Positions 45,223 through 53,824 of a DNA stretch of 64,000 bases are shown here, piece by piece. Made by a program: the position numbers and the translations under genes. The notes under the pieces are model-generated. The model saw only the letters and a list, made by a program, of their open reading frames with translations, ran no database searches and was not told the DNA's origin. Source of the DNA: Nitrosovibrio sp. Nv4 (GTDB taxonomy: Bacteria; Pseudomonadota; Gammaproteobacteria; Burkholderiales; Nitrosomonadaceae); NCBI RefSeq assembly GCF_900215485.1, contig NZ_OCMZ01000002.1:310001-374000 (forward strand). Reading direction: 5' to 3'. Positions within the stretch are counted from its first letter, which is position 1. Each line of letters starts with the position of its first letter.

Positions 45223-47259
45223 TTATGCCTGCTTCAATCCGTCCATTGTTTTAGCCAGTACAACCCCGGTTACTTTCACATTGCCGGACAGCACAACTTC
45301 CACGTTATCGGATTTGTAACCGCCTGGAAGCCGGAAAGCCCGGCTATTCTCAACCTGTTTGGTAAACTTCAGCACGCCATCGGCCCATAGCTGAAATTGC
45401 AGCGAGTCGATAGCGAGCGGCGGAATTGCTCGCATGTCGTCACCGCCGATCTCATACTCTCCCAGCGCTGGATCAGCCAGTCCATCATTCATTGCACCTG
45501 AATCGACAAGCGCCTGATTGGCCGCGAGGGCTGCGGTATGGGAAGCCTGTGCCGAAGCCATCTCGGCTTCGGACATATCGAAATCGGCATCGATCTTTGC
45601 CGCGCCATAATTGACCGGTGGTCCAGTCACGAACTTCTTGCTCTTCCATTCGTAGGTGAGCTTGGTTCCCGCATTCCCTTCCCACTCGTATATCTTCTTT
45701 TCCAGCGCTACGTAGAGCTTGCCGGTAGCCGGATCTGCCCACGTGCAGGTAATGTTCTGGTTCACCTTGATAAAGGACGCGCTCTCGGCCTTGTCGATGA
45801 CGAACATCAGGGAACTGCCCTCAACGGTATAGCCGCAGTAATAGCGGTTATCGGCAGAGGCCGCAATGAATGTGGCAGGGTTCAACTCTGCCCATTCCTT
45901 TTGCGTGAACAGATCTTTCGTTACGATGTCGCTGTTAGCGCCAATGATTACCATGCCCTGTGGCGCGGGATAACCGACGCCGAACGCAAAACTCGCCACG
46001 CCGCGCTTTGACATGCAGGGCCACGCCACACCCAGCTTCTCCATACCCCCGCCCATGGTTACCGGCTCAACGCCCGTTATGGTAAAAGGATTGCCTTTCG
46101 TCATCCCGACCAGTGTCGTGCCGCTAACGCCAATTGCTACAATTTCCTGGTCGTAGGTTTGCCGGTAAGCAGTTGGCCAGGCGTAGGGCTTGAACGGTTC
46201 CGAGAACAATACTTCGTTGCCAATGAAACCAGCCCCAATTCCATTCGCCAGGATCTTGATGCCTTTCATGTCCGCTGGCGGCATATCCCAGGTGGCGGAT
46301 GGCAGCACTTCTCCAAGCGCAACCGCAGAGTCGGTCGCGGTATCGTCATAGCTGGAGGTCACCGCCGGGATGGTGACCACGTAGCGGTACTCGGTTCCGG
46401 ATGGAGTGGTCAACGTGCGGTAAATCCGCTTGGTCATGCCAGTCGTGTTATGGGGCGCCACGCGCTTCCATGTTCCGCCCCCGGCATAGATCTGTGTCGT
46501 TGCGAGCGATACAATGACTTTTTTTGTTGCTGAATCTACGTTCACCAAGGTGAACTGGCCGTTGAGATCATCCATGCCTGTAATTGAGGCGAACGTGATC
46601 TTTTCCAAAACTCGCAGACCGAAAACTGTGTCAAGCGTGACTTCCACCTGTCCTGAAGTCGGTGTTTCCCTGACCGCGCCTGATACTGTTCCCGAGTTCG
46701 GCGGCGCGGAATCCAGATTTGACAGTGCCCAGGTATCATCCATCTTTCCGGTAGTGACCTTCGAGGCAGGAGACGGCCTGGACTCTTCCCCCCATTGCGT
46801 GACGAAGGTATAAACATAAGCGCGAGTGGCGGATGATCCGGTTCCGCCAGACGATGCAACTGCCGGCTGGGCAACGGGTGGAGTAACACCCAGAACATAA
46901 CAACCCGAAGGATAGGGCCCGGCGCCCGCAGTCGCGAGATCAAAATCCGATGTACGCGGCTCCCCATCGCCCGTGTAATAGAAGCGCCGCGATGTATTGC
47001 CAGCGACAGGGGATTGTGCCACATCCACATCCACGTCCCATGCCAGCCACTTTTCGTTGCCGTCCTTCGGCAGGCGAAACATTGATCGGATGTCTCTATC
47101 TATAACCGGGGAGAAGACCGCCCTCGGCCCGTTTCTCGGGCGTAAATCGCCGGAAGTAAGATTGCAATTGGTCGCAACCTGAGCCTGATTGGAGCTTAGC
47201 AGCTGCTTTGCCAGTCTTGGCACAAGGCCGGAAAACCCGGCAATTCTAAAAGCATTCAC
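45223..47259 (-). CDS. Large phage stabilisation/tail protein
   Basis: 678 residues. Starts MNAFRIAGFSGLVPRLAKQL and has the NxxxxxGDLRPRNGP motif seen in podovirus DNA-stabilisation/tail proteins, then repeated beta domains (ATRAYVYTFVTQWGEESRPS, ILANGIGAGFIGNEVLFSEP) and C-terminal VALEKKIYEWEGNAGTKLTY. Probably seals or extends the tail. 12 nt downstream of the lysozyme gene. Confidence 0.8.
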   Translation of the reverse strand: MNAFRIAGFSGLVPRLAKQLLSSNQAQVATNCNLTSGDLRPRNGPRAVFSPVIDRDIRSMFRLPKDGNEKWLAWDVDVDVAQSPVAGNTSRRFYYTGDGEPRTSDFDLATAGAGPYPSGCYVLGVTPPVAQPAVASSGGTGSSATRAYVYTFVTQWGEESRPSPASKVTTGKMDDTWALSNLDSAPPNSGTVSGAVRETPTSGQVEVTLDTVFGLRVLEKITFASITGMDDLNGQFTLVNVDSATKKVIVSLATTQIYAGGGTWKRVAPHNTTGMTKRIYRTLTTPSGTEYRYVVTIPAVTSSYDDTATDSAVALGEVLPSATWDMPPADMKGIKILANGIGAGFIGNEVLFSEPFKPYAWPTAYRQTYDQEIVAIGVSGTTLVGMTKGNPFTITGVEPVTMGGGMEKLGVAWPCMSKRGVASFAFGVGYPAPQGMVIIGANSDIVTKDLFTQKEWAELNPATFIAASADNRYYCGYTVEGSSLMFVIDKAESASFIKVNQNITCTWADPATGKLYVALEKKIYEWEGNAGTKLTYEWKSKKFVTGPPVNYGAAKIDADFDMSEAEMASAQASHTAALAANQALVDSGAMNDGLADPALGEYEIGGDDMRAIPPLAIDSLQFQLWADGVLKFTKQVENSRAFRLPGGYKSDNVEVVLSGNVKVTGVVLAKTMDGLKQA

Positions 47260-47271
47260 TTTGGCAAAACC

Positions 47272-47811
47272 TCAGTCTTGGGATTGTGTGGTACGTGACA
47301 GGCCCAGCTTCTTCCCCTCGCAAATGGCGCGCTCCTCTGCCCTTCTCTTTACCAGCCCTGGCAATACTTTTCTGCCGGGACCGTACTTGAACGCTTCTAT
47401 GCGAGCGCACGCTTCAGCATATTTTTTGGAATTGATCAAATCGATCAGGTTGGGCGGTTTCCCCGGCTGGGCCTTCCGGCAAAATGTCGGGACACCCACG
47501 TTATAAGCCAGTCTCACAAATGCCTCGTATTCATGCTGATACAATGGCACGGTGACACAGCGTTTCACCCCTGCCGCATAGATTCCCTCCACCTCGTCAA
47601 GCAGCCGCACCAATGAGCGTTCCGGGGTGGTCTTGTCGCCCATCCTGACCCCGCCTGTCGTGCCGAATCCGATAGTCGGCACGTCGCCGGGGACAGGGAT
47701 ATAGGCTTCATCCTTGTAGCCTTCATGCACGGCAAGCCCGACAAGGGTTGAAGCCGCCAGTACCAGTACAGCCACTGCGGAACGGACTTGCGTCGGGGAT
47801 GATTTGATCAT
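47272..47811 (-). CDS. Endolysin, GH24 lysozyme with signal-anchor
   Basis: 179 residues. N-terminal hydrophobic segment (residues 12-28, VAVLVLAASTLVGLAV) is a signal-anchor-release type; Glu30 in VHEGYKDEAY is the catalytic acid, and GDVPTIGFGTT is the substrate loop. The usual catalytic Asp position is replaced (YIPVPGDV), as in some Burkholderia-phage lysozymes, so Asp43 may serve. Cleaves peptidoglycan during lysis. Follows two small envelope proteins. Confidence 0.88.
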   Translation of the reverse strand: MIKSSPTQVRSAVAVLVLAASTLVGLAVHEGYKDEAYIPVPGDVPTIGFGTTGGVRMGDKTTPERSLVRLLDEVEGIYAAGVKRCVTVPLYQHEYEAFVRLAYNVGVPTFCRKAQPGKPPNLIDLINSKKYAEACARIEAFKYGPGRKVLPGLVKRRAEERAICEGKKLGLSRTTQSQD

Positions 47812-47863
47812 TTCTCGATTCCTTCAGATTTTTCATCGCACTCCTGCGAATTTTCCCTCAATG

Positions 47864-48124
47864 TCATTTGGCGTTTTCCTCAATGCAATCAAGCTTCGCC
47901 TTTATTGTCTCTTTCAAATTCCCCGCATCCACATTTGCGCAGGACGATATTCTGGTTGTTGGCGCGGGCAATGGCTTCGGTTTCAGCTTGGGCGTTTCCC
48001 CCCCGCTTTCGGGCGGCTCGGAATCCATTACGGAAGCCGGTTGATCGGTTGGCCCATCCTCCGTGGGCGAAGGTACAAGCATGGTGCATGACGCAAGAAA
48101 CAGCGCTCCCACCAGGTATCTCAT
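47864..48124 (-). CDS. Pro-rich small lipoprotein, possible o-spanin
   Basis: 86 residues: MRYLVGALFLASC lipobox, Pro-rich middle (PKLKPKPLPAPTTR), two Cys in the C-terminal half (ISSCANVDAG, LDCIEENAK). Size, lipobox and proline richness resemble Rz1-type outer-membrane spanins. Overlaps the upstream gene by 4 nt. The upstream membrane/coiled-coil protein could be the matching inner spanin; both are inferred. Confidence 0.6.
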   Translation of the reverse strand: MRYLVGALFLASCTMLVPSPTEDGPTDQPASVMDSEPPESGGETPKLKPKPLPAPTTRISSCANVDAGNLKETIKAKLDCIEENAK

Positions 48125-48420
48125 CGCTTCCTCCCGTGTGCCCACTGATCAATAATCCGGTCGAGTTTCTCATTGAATTCCCGCATTGTTTCCCGCTGCT
48201 CGCCTCTTGCGGATTTAAGCTCTTCGCTCAGACGCTCATTGGTTCTTTCCTGGTACAGCTCGCCGCGTTTAAGGCTGGCGATATCGTTCTGCACATCGTT
48301 GTAAGTGGCTACGCCGGATGCGAGAAGACCGGCTACGGCAATAATTCCGCTAAAGGATAATGTGTAGGTGGATGGTCCACGCCGCCGGTCTTTCTTTTGA
48401 TCGCTATCATCGTCCGTCAT
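48121..48420 (-). CDS. Membrane protein with coiled coil, possible i-spanin
   Basis: 99 residues from MTDDDSDQKKDRRRG; one transmembrane helix (FSGIIAVAGLLASGVA, about residues 22-37) and a long charged coiled coil (RTNERLSEELKSARGEQRET) placed outside the membrane. This is the layout of inner-membrane spanins, although it also fits other small phage proteins. Starts 2 nt after the 59-residue gene. Confidence 0.6.
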   Translation of the reverse strand: MTDDDSDQKKDRRRGPSTYTLSFSGIIAVAGLLASGVATYNDVQNDIASLKRGELYQERTNERLSEELKSARGEQRETMREFNEKLDRIIDQWAHGRKR

Positions 48421-48422
48421 GG

Positions 48423-48602
48423 TCACACGAGAATCCACAGAAATACGACCGCAAGCACGACAGCGCCTAGCAATATCGTAGCCGTCCATTTCGACGCCTT
48501 CAGTTTATCGAGCAATCTGTCAGCGCCAGAGTCGGCTACTGCATGTTGTCTTTCCATATCTTCCTTCAAGGCCCTAATACGTTTGCGCTGGAACATAGTC
48601 AT
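48423..48602 (-). CDS. 59-residue single-TM protein, holin-like
   Basis: Short gene with GGAG 8 nt upstream. Sequence begins MTMFQRKRIRALKEDMERQH and ends with the helix TILLGAVVLAVVFLWILV. One C-terminal transmembrane segment; small size and place next to the lysis genes suggest a holin or pinholin-like role. Not proved. Confidence 0.6.
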   Translation of the reverse strand: MTMFQRKRIRALKEDMERQHAVADSGADRLLDKLKASKWTATILLGAVVLAVVFLWILV

Positions 48603-48723
48603 GCTTAATTCTCCGAAAAAATAACGTGTTTAATAGGGATGGGTGGAGTTAAACCAACCCATCACTTGCTTATCGCCATATCTCGCCAACTGCAATTAGT
48701 CGATATCCGGTTGGGCACATAAT

Positions 48724-48745
48724 AAAAAACGCGGCAAAACCGCGT
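48724..48745 (-). terminator. Intrinsic terminator after the fibre-assembly gene
   Basis: Stem ACGCGG (48729-48734)/CCGCGT (48740-48745) with a 5-nt loop; followed on the minus strand by a T-run. It lies between the fibre-assembly gene and the lysis block, so lysis genes probably need read-through or a new promoter. Confidence 0.8.
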
Positions 48746-48791
48746 CTTAGCTTGGATACCTGATAAGTTGCATAAAGTATTTATCGGGGAT

Positions 48792-49388
48792 TTACCATTG
48801 AATCGCATCCAGCTGCTGCTGAGCTGGGGTATTGCCGAGGGCGGCAATCTCATCGCACAATTTCTGCCGCTTGCCCGTGAGCTGCCCATGCATTGGTGCA
48901 AACAGGGCGGCATTGGCGATAATTCTGTCAACCAGCTCAGCCTTGATCATGCCGCGTTCTGCGGCTGCACCATCAATCCATGGGGTAGGGGCATTCGAAT
49001 CCTGTAACCAGGCACGGGCTTCCGTTTCCTGTTTCGGCCAGCTGTTGATTTCATCCTCGGGATAACCTGAAGTCATGGCCTTCACCGCGGCCCGATAGGA
49101 AGCATTGATGCGCGCTATCGCGGCTGCTTTCATCTGCCCGGCTGCTGATTGGCCGACTGGGATAGGGACAATCGCCTGCGGCTCGGCGGCAGTCCAGAGG
49201 TGAATGAATGACTGAAAGTCCGCTATGCTATCCAACCGCGTGTTCGCCACTTCGTCATGCTCGATATGCCCGCTGACGCCATTCCATTGCACGGCGCGTA
49301 TGCCTGGGGGCAGCGCCGACAGGTCAACCGGCCTGAATATTCCATCAATGCCGACGACGCCATCGTCTCTAATGATCGTCACCCGCAT
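48792..49388 (-). CDS. Tail-fibre-assembly-type protein (DUF4376-like)
   Basis: 198 residues. MRVTIIRDDGVVGIDGIFRP followed by SALPPGIRAVQWNGVSGHIE and a C-terminal helical segment (KAELVDRIIANAALFAPMHG). Matches phage proteins often next to fibres, with a DUF4376-like C-terminus. Overlaps the previous gene by 10 nt. Likely chaperones the collar fibre. Confidence 0.75.
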   Translation of the reverse strand: MRVTIIRDDGVVGIDGIFRPVDLSALPPGIRAVQWNGVSGHIEHDEVANTRLDSIADFQSFIHLWTAAEPQAIVPIPVGQSAAGQMKAAAIARINASYRAAVKAMTSGYPEDEINSWPKQETEARAWLQDSNAPTPWIDGAAAERGMIKAELVDRIIANAALFAPMHGQLTGKRQKLCDEIAALGNTPAQQQLDAIQW

Positions 49389-49708
49389 GCCCGATCCCCC
49401 TGTTGCGACAGCATCCGTTGTGCAGCGACGATCAGCGCTTGTTGCGTCTGCGCTCCCTGCTTCACCATCTCGTTGCGGAACGACTCGGTAGCTGCAGCGC
49501 CCTTCCGCGACTCATTGGCGGTATTGATCACGAGGGTTGGCATCCAGGCGATGGCGCAGCCCCAGGTGCCGGTTTCCTGCCCGGTATTTGCATCAACGCC
49601 ACGGACCTGCACGTACCACGGGCAGCGGTAAAGGGTGGGTTGCCCCTCCTCCACCTTGAGTTCTTCGCATTTTGCGCCAAGAGGACAGTCTGCTATGCGT
49701 GTTTTCAT
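49379..49708 (-). CDS. Small Cys-containing phage protein
   Basis: 109 residues with Cys in ADCPLGAKCEE, YRCPWY and TWGCAIAW, a helical C-terminal part and a CxxxxC spacing suggesting a structural or metal site. Overlaps the fibre gene by one base. No function known; conserved small proteins like this occur beside fibres in BPP-1-like phages. Confidence 0.65.
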   Translation of the reverse strand: MKTRIADCPLGAKCEELKVEEGQPTLYRCPWYVQVRGVDANTGQETGTWGCAIAWMPTLVINTANESRKGAAATESFRNEMVKQGAQTQQALIVAAQRMLSQQGDRACG

Positions 49709-50607
49709 CAGTCTTTGCTCGCTATGATCATGTCTATGTACTGCACGGCCAGGTTAATAGCAGTGCCAGTGAATATGTGGTTATGCGAACCGCCGCCACC
49801 GATATTGTTATTTGTAGAAATGGTGCCTTGCGAAACATTAGTGGTAGATACGAGAGGTCCGGCGTCAGGTCCGGCAAAACCATAAGTGATGCTATGGCTA
49901 TGTGCCGGTATTTGGGCAGACGTTAAAGTGATCGCACTATTCGATCCCGTAACAGCTTGCGATGCAAACGCGGTTGTAAATGCAACCGAGCCACCGGAAC
50001 CTCCGCCCGCGCCCCCGACAACGCGAATCGCCTTGTTGTTATGGTTGGTTACCTGGGTCCAGCCAACCGGCGCGGCAGCCTGGAAAAATGACATGACGGT
50101 CCCCGGCGGAATGAGAGCTGCAATTGCAGCAGGAATACCCAGCGTTGCTCTAGCTGCCGCTGCATCCGCATCGTCCAGCAATGTTCGGCTAAACGAACTC
50201 AGGTCCAGCAGTGCCGCTGAGCCCGCGCCGGTGAAGTACGGCAACTTATCGGCAGATGCCGAGAGACCGCCCAGTGCTATGAGGTTCGCATTCGAAAGCG
50301 ACTCCTGCAAGGCAACGTTGGTCACTCCAGCTACGAAATGATCTCCAGCCGCCCACGTGCGCGGTGTTGTCCCGTCCAGTCCGCGTCCCCCTGCCGCAAT
50401 GGCGAGACTATCGGCGCTACGCGCCTCGACCTTTACAATTTCACGGTTGCCCGAAGCGTCCTTGAAGATTCCATAGAAATAATCGCCAGCGCCGAGCACC
50501 GGGAAGAGAATCCCTTTCCCTGCCTCAACCGTGAAGCTCAATCCGCTTGTCCCGCTTGGGGCGGAACTGACGATGGCTTTGCCGAAATTCGAGAACTTGA
50601 GTCCCAT
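49708..50607 (-). CDS. Phage tail-fibre/collar protein
   Basis: 299 residues. C-terminal collar-type domain with the AHSHSITYGF and GSHNHIFTG His motifs that trimerise fibres and bind iron or the receptor, and PPGTVMSFFQAAAPVGWTQ typical of collar domains. N-terminal half binds the virion (KGILFPVLGAGDYFYGIFKD). Receptor unknown. Confidence 0.85.
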   Translation of the reverse strand: MGLKFSNFGKAIVSSAPSGTSGLSFTVEAGKGILFPVLGAGDYFYGIFKDASGNREIVKVEARSADSLAIAAGGRGLDGTTPRTWAAGDHFVAGVTNVALQESLSNANLIALGGLSASADKLPYFTGAGSAALLDLSSFSRTLLDDADAAAARATLGIPAAIAALIPPGTVMSFFQAAAPVGWTQVTNHNNKAIRVVGGAGGGSGGSVAFTTAFASQAVTGSNSAITLTSAQIPAHSHSITYGFAGPDAGPLVSTTNVSQGTISTNNNIGGGGSHNHIFTGTAINLAVQYIDMIIASKD

Positions 50608-50621
50608 GTTTTACCTCTTGT

Positions 50622-51245
50622 CTACCTTCGGCTCATGATGGATGTTCTTAACGGTGCTCTGGTATGGCTTCTCGCTGCCCGCAAGCCAGCCGCCGCTGTT
50701 TTGATCGAGAATTGCTGCTGGTGATAGGCAGCAAGCTGCGCATTGGTATAAGGCTTTTTGGGTGACAGCATCAGCCGTGCCAGGGCGCCGTGAACAATCG
50801 CCTCGCGGTATTCGTTGAATAATGCATCATCTATGCCGGTGCTGACAGGCGAAGGTTTGAGCGCCACCGTCATGATTAATATTGCAGCAGCGCCGGGTCG
50901 CGGTACCAGTGTGATGGAAGCTGCGTCATCGACAATATATTGCGGGGCGCTGATCCAGCCACGCCAGTTTTGAGCGGAGACGCCGGCCCCACCCAGATAT
51001 GGCGCTATTTCTTCGCCATCCAGTGCCGCAAAAGTGACCGCATGCACGACCGTGCCCTCTGGCGGCGCAAAGGCGTACCCGGCGATACCAGCCACAACCG
51101 GAACATCAGGGTGCGCTACCTGCCACGCCAGTGACTGTTCACAAAATGTGATTGCAGATTGGCGCAGCGCGCTATCGGCAGCGCTGAATGTGCAACCAGG
51201 CAAGTCGGGTATAACCAAATCATAGAAATCGCTCCAGATCGTCAT
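50622..51245 (-). CDS. Phage adaptor/tail-tubular protein
   Basis: 207 residues beginning MTIWSDFYDLVIPDLPGCTF and containing the helical/beta pattern of gp4/tail-tube-A-like adaptors (HGALARLMLSPKKPYTNAQL). Probably joins portal to tail. Overlaps the next upstream gene by 4 nt (ATGA). Confidence 0.75.
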   Translation of the reverse strand: MTIWSDFYDLVIPDLPGCTFSAADSALRQSAITFCEQSLAWQVAHPDVPVVAGIAGYAFAPPEGTVVHAVTFAALDGEEIAPYLGGAGVSAQNWRGWISAPQYIVDDAASITLVPRPGAAAILIMTVALKPSPVSTGIDDALFNEYREAIVHGALARLMLSPKKPYTNAQLAAYHQQQFSIKTAAAGLRAARSHTRAPLRTSIMSRR

Positions 51246-51574
51246 GGTTGCGCCTCCGAGCTGAACAACTGTATGAATGTCGCCGCGCGTCCGGAATTGA
51301 CATGTTCATCATCGGTCATTTCGGCCCTGGCCGTGACGTAATCCGCAACGGTCTGCACATGACAGGCGGGTAACGGGAAAGTATCGGCGAGTAACTTTTC
51401 CCCGTCCGGCAAATTGCCAAACTGCCCGATAAACAAATCAGGGCGATGCTCGAGAAGGCGCAATACACCTTGGTTGGCAAACGACAGCAATATTTCGTTG
51501 GAATACCGTGCCTTGTCTTCATCGTTGAGCGGGATGCGCGCCAGATCGATGATCGACTGATAAGTGAAAGGCAT
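51242..51574 (-). CDS. Phage DUF6682-like head-tail connector protein
   Basis: 110 residues beginning MPFTYQSIIDLARIPLNDED, with FANQGVLRLLEHRPDLF. Resembles DUF6682-type small proteins placed between capsid and adaptor. Cytoplasmic assembly role expected. Overlaps its neighbour by one base upstream and 4 nt downstream. Confidence 0.75.
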   Translation of the reverse strand: MPFTYQSIIDLARIPLNDEDKARYSNEILLSFANQGVLRLLEHRPDLFIGQFGNLPDGEKLLADTFPLPACHVQTVADYVTARAEMTDDEHVNSGRAATFIQLFSSEAQP

Positions 51575-51969
51575 TAGTCGGCCATCTCGTGTCTGGAAAA
51601 CAGGTCGATCACTTTGTGCCGCAATGTTTCTTCGTTCTGGCGCTTGTCCAGCCGTTCGTTATAGTGGCGCTCGGCATACTTGACCAGCATATCTTTGTCC
51701 ATAGCATGGAAGTCGATTACCGGCAGGGGTTCGTCAACCGGCTTTTCTGCTTCTGCCAGACCAATGGGTTCTGCATTAACTGGTTCCTTGCCCTGCCCCT
51801 CCTGCCCCTCCTGCCACTCCTGTCCGTTTGTCCAGGTATCGGAATAGACCAGCAGCCGTTCAGCGACTTCGGCACTGACGTTTCGGACCTGCCCGGGCTC
51901 CCAGCGAAGTCCTACCCCGTTTATGCTGTCAGTCTTGATACTGGCGGCAATGTATTTAACTTGTGGCAT
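51574..51969 (-). CDS. Phage hypothetical protein with Glu-rich linker
   Basis: 131 residues from MPQVKYIAAS; a TTG start 4 codons upstream is possible. N-terminal beta part (GVGLRWEPGQVRNVSAEVAE), a Glu/Gln/Gly-rich linker (TNGQEWQEGQEGQGKEPVN), and a helical C-terminus. Follows a terminator, yet its gene is in the same order as other head genes. No family recognised. Confidence 0.65.
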   Translation of the reverse strand: MPQVKYIAASIKTDSINGVGLRWEPGQVRNVSAEVAERLLVYSDTWTNGQEWQEGQEGQGKEPVNAEPIGLAEAEKPVDEPLPVIDFHAMDKDMLVKYAERHYNERLDKRQNEETLRHKVIDLFSRHEMAD

Positions 51970-51978
51970 ATCAAATCC

Positions 51979-52009
51979 CAAAAAAAAGGGCGACTCCGGA
52001 GAATCGCCC
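51979..52009 (-). terminator. Intrinsic terminator after the head-decoration-like gene
   Basis: Stem GGGCGA (51988-51993)/TCGCCC (52004-52009) with inner CTCC/GGAG pairing, followed on the minus strand by a T-run of about nine. It overlaps the start region of the next gene, so partial read-through must occur if that gene is expressed with the head genes. Confidence 0.78.
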
Positions 52010-52029
52010 AGTGACCTCTTGTTTAATCC

Positions 52030-52467
52030 TTATTTGACGCCTGTTGCTTCCCCGGTAACGATGGCGGTGATCTTGCCAGCGGCAAATACTGTGGCCGCTA
52101 CGGTTACCGTCAGATCCACATACACATCTTTCTCGAACTTGATGGGATCGAATCGATAATCGTTGAGCCCGGCGACGGATAGATGGGTGACAGGGGGCGA
52201 AAAATAATCGTCATCCGCCGGACCGTCCTCCGGATTGACTGGCGTGTAACCGATCTTGACGGCAAAGGACGTCCCAGCGGTATCCAGGTCTGCGTTGTGA
52301 ACCCGGAGACCCGTAACAGTCATACCGGCTGGTATTCTGACAGGGCGATAAACGCTTGCCAGGGCGCCGGAAGACGGCGTCACCGTTCCGTAAACCATGG
52401 CGGCATTGCCATAGCCACCCATCGGCATGGCTTTGCTATTCAAATCTGCTGCGTTAAAAGTAGCCAT
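52030..52467 (-). CDS. Phage head decoration-like protein
   Basis: 145 residues, beta-rich (RPVRIPAGMTVTGLRVHNAD; FEKDVYVDLTVTVAATVF). Located directly after the capsid gene, the usual place of head-decoration or head-completion proteins. Contains no Cys. Assignment from location and composition. Confidence 0.68.
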   Translation of the reverse strand: MATFNAADLNSKAMPMGGYGNAAMVYGTVTPSSGALASVYRPVRIPAGMTVTGLRVHNADLDTAGTSFAVKIGYTPVNPEDGPADDDYFSPPVTHLSVAGLNDYRFDPIKFEKDVYVDLTVTVAATVFAAGKITAIVTGEATGVK

Positions 52468-52498
52468 TGATAAACTCCCTAAAAATTAACGGACTGAA

Positions 52499-52518
52499 GC
52501 GGGACTCGAAAGTCCCGC
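52499..52518 (-). promoter_or_regulatory. Stem-loop between capsid and decoration genes
   Basis: GCGGGACT (52499-52506)/AGTCCCGC (52511-52518) with a 4-nt loop and no T-run. Strong hairpin in the 74-nt gap; may protect or lower the downstream part of the message. Confidence 0.5.
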
Positions 52519-52541
52519 TCTGCTGGATTGATTAAAGCGGA

Positions 52542-53813
52542 TTAAAGTGGTACGGCCGAATCCACCGCGATAACACCAAAGTCCGTGGGCACCTTGGAGC
52601 CGGTTCCGTCATCGATCGAGAAACGGGTTTTCGCCTTGCCGCAAACCTTTTCACCCATCACTTCCAGGTTGCTCTCGAAGTTGTACCAATGTTCCTTCCA
52701 GCCAAACTGCATGCCGCTGACATTGGTTTTGCCGTAGGCAACGCCCAGAGCCTGCGCGCCAAGCAACAGGCCGCGCTCGACGGCATAACCGGCGGTCAAA
52801 GCCGAATTCACGGCTTGATCTGTCTCGGCAGCCGTTGCGGCATTCGCTGCGGTAACAATCTTCGTGCTTTCGCTGGGCGTGAATCGAATGGCGCGCTCGT
52901 TCTTGATCACCAGAATGCCGTTCCACATTCCGACTTCACCGGCAAACAGCGGGTGACGGCTATCGAAATACGCTGCCCGATTGATGGCATTCTGCTGGAA
53001 TGCGCGGAGCGAACCCTCCGTCAACAGTATCGAGTACTGATTGGGGGTTGCGAGGAACACCCACATCTTCGATGTCTGCGCCGCCCTGTCTCCCGCAAGC
53101 TTCACGGATTGCAGGGGCTGATCCATATCGTCCAGCCTTTTCCGCAGGAGATCCAGGTGCGACAGACGCAGGGCGTCTGTGGAGACAATGGACCCCAACT
53201 GCTGGCCTCCGGGCGTAAGACTTGCGCCATTCACCACAAAATGGCGGTTATAGGTCGGCGCCTTGACCGGATTGACCATGATCGAAGCGAAGCTGGAAGC
53301 AGCCTGCGTTGGTATCGTCCAGTCCGATCCCATCTGGGAGCCCCGCGCACCGGCAAGGTGTACCAGCGTTTCCTGCGCATCCAGGCGAGGAAAATAGCCC
53401 GACAATTGCGCCAGGGCGATTTCCCGCAATTGATGCTTGGTGCGCTGCTGAGACATGCTCCCGCCCGCGTCAATGACCTTGCTGGACAGATCGATCTTGA
53501 TTTCCATCGAAGAAAACGAGAGAGCGCTGCCACGGCCTTCACGGTTTACGTCACCCATCAGCGGTTCGCCGCCGACAGTATCGACCAGGTCGAGCGACAC
53601 AACATCACCGGCGCTCTTCATCAGGTTGTCGATGCGCACGACCGGCATGCCGGGATTTGTCTGCCCTGCCATTTTCTGCATCGCGGCGGAAGGTTCAACC
53701 GGTCCGACAAGACTGTCGATGGCAGTTGATCCTTTGAGCGTATTGGCAAAAAGCGCTGCGCTATAATGCTTGACGGCCAGTGAACTGCCGGTTGCTACAT
53801 TTGTTTCAGCCAT
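52542..53813 (-). CDS. Major capsid protein, N4-gp56 family
   Basis: 423 residues matching N4-gp56-type capsids: KHYSAALFANTLKGSTAIDS, KSAGDVVSLDLVDTVGGEPL, a QQRTKHQLREIALAQLSGYF helix and MQFGWKEHWYNFESNLEVMG late in the protein. Forms the shell around packaged DNA. The open antisense frame on the other strand is a shadow. Follows the scaffold gene by 11 nt. Confidence 0.92.
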   Translation of the reverse strand: MAETNVATGSSLAVKHYSAALFANTLKGSTAIDSLVGPVEPSAAMQKMAGQTNPGMPVVRIDNLMKSAGDVVSLDLVDTVGGEPLMGDVNREGRGSALSFSSMEIKIDLSSKVIDAGGSMSQQRTKHQLREIALAQLSGYFPRLDAQETLVHLAGARGSQMGSDWTIPTQAASSFASIMVNPVKAPTYNRHFVVNGASLTPGGQQLGSIVSTDALRLSHLDLLRKRLDDMDQPLQSVKLAGDRAAQTSKMWVFLATPNQYSILLTEGSLRAFQQNAINRAAYFDSRHPLFAGEVGMWNGILVIKNERAIRFTPSESTKIVTAANAATAAETDQAVNSALTAGYAVERGLLLGAQALGVAYGKTNVSGMQFGWKEHWYNFESNLEVMGEKVCGKAKTRFSIDDGTGSKVPTDFGVIAVDSAVPL

Positions 53814-53824
53814 TTAAAAAATCC

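Noticed and set aside
52689-53729. 346-codon open frame on the plus strand
   Set aside because: Exactly antisense to the capsid gene, with no ribosome site; the capsid match is clear on the other strand.
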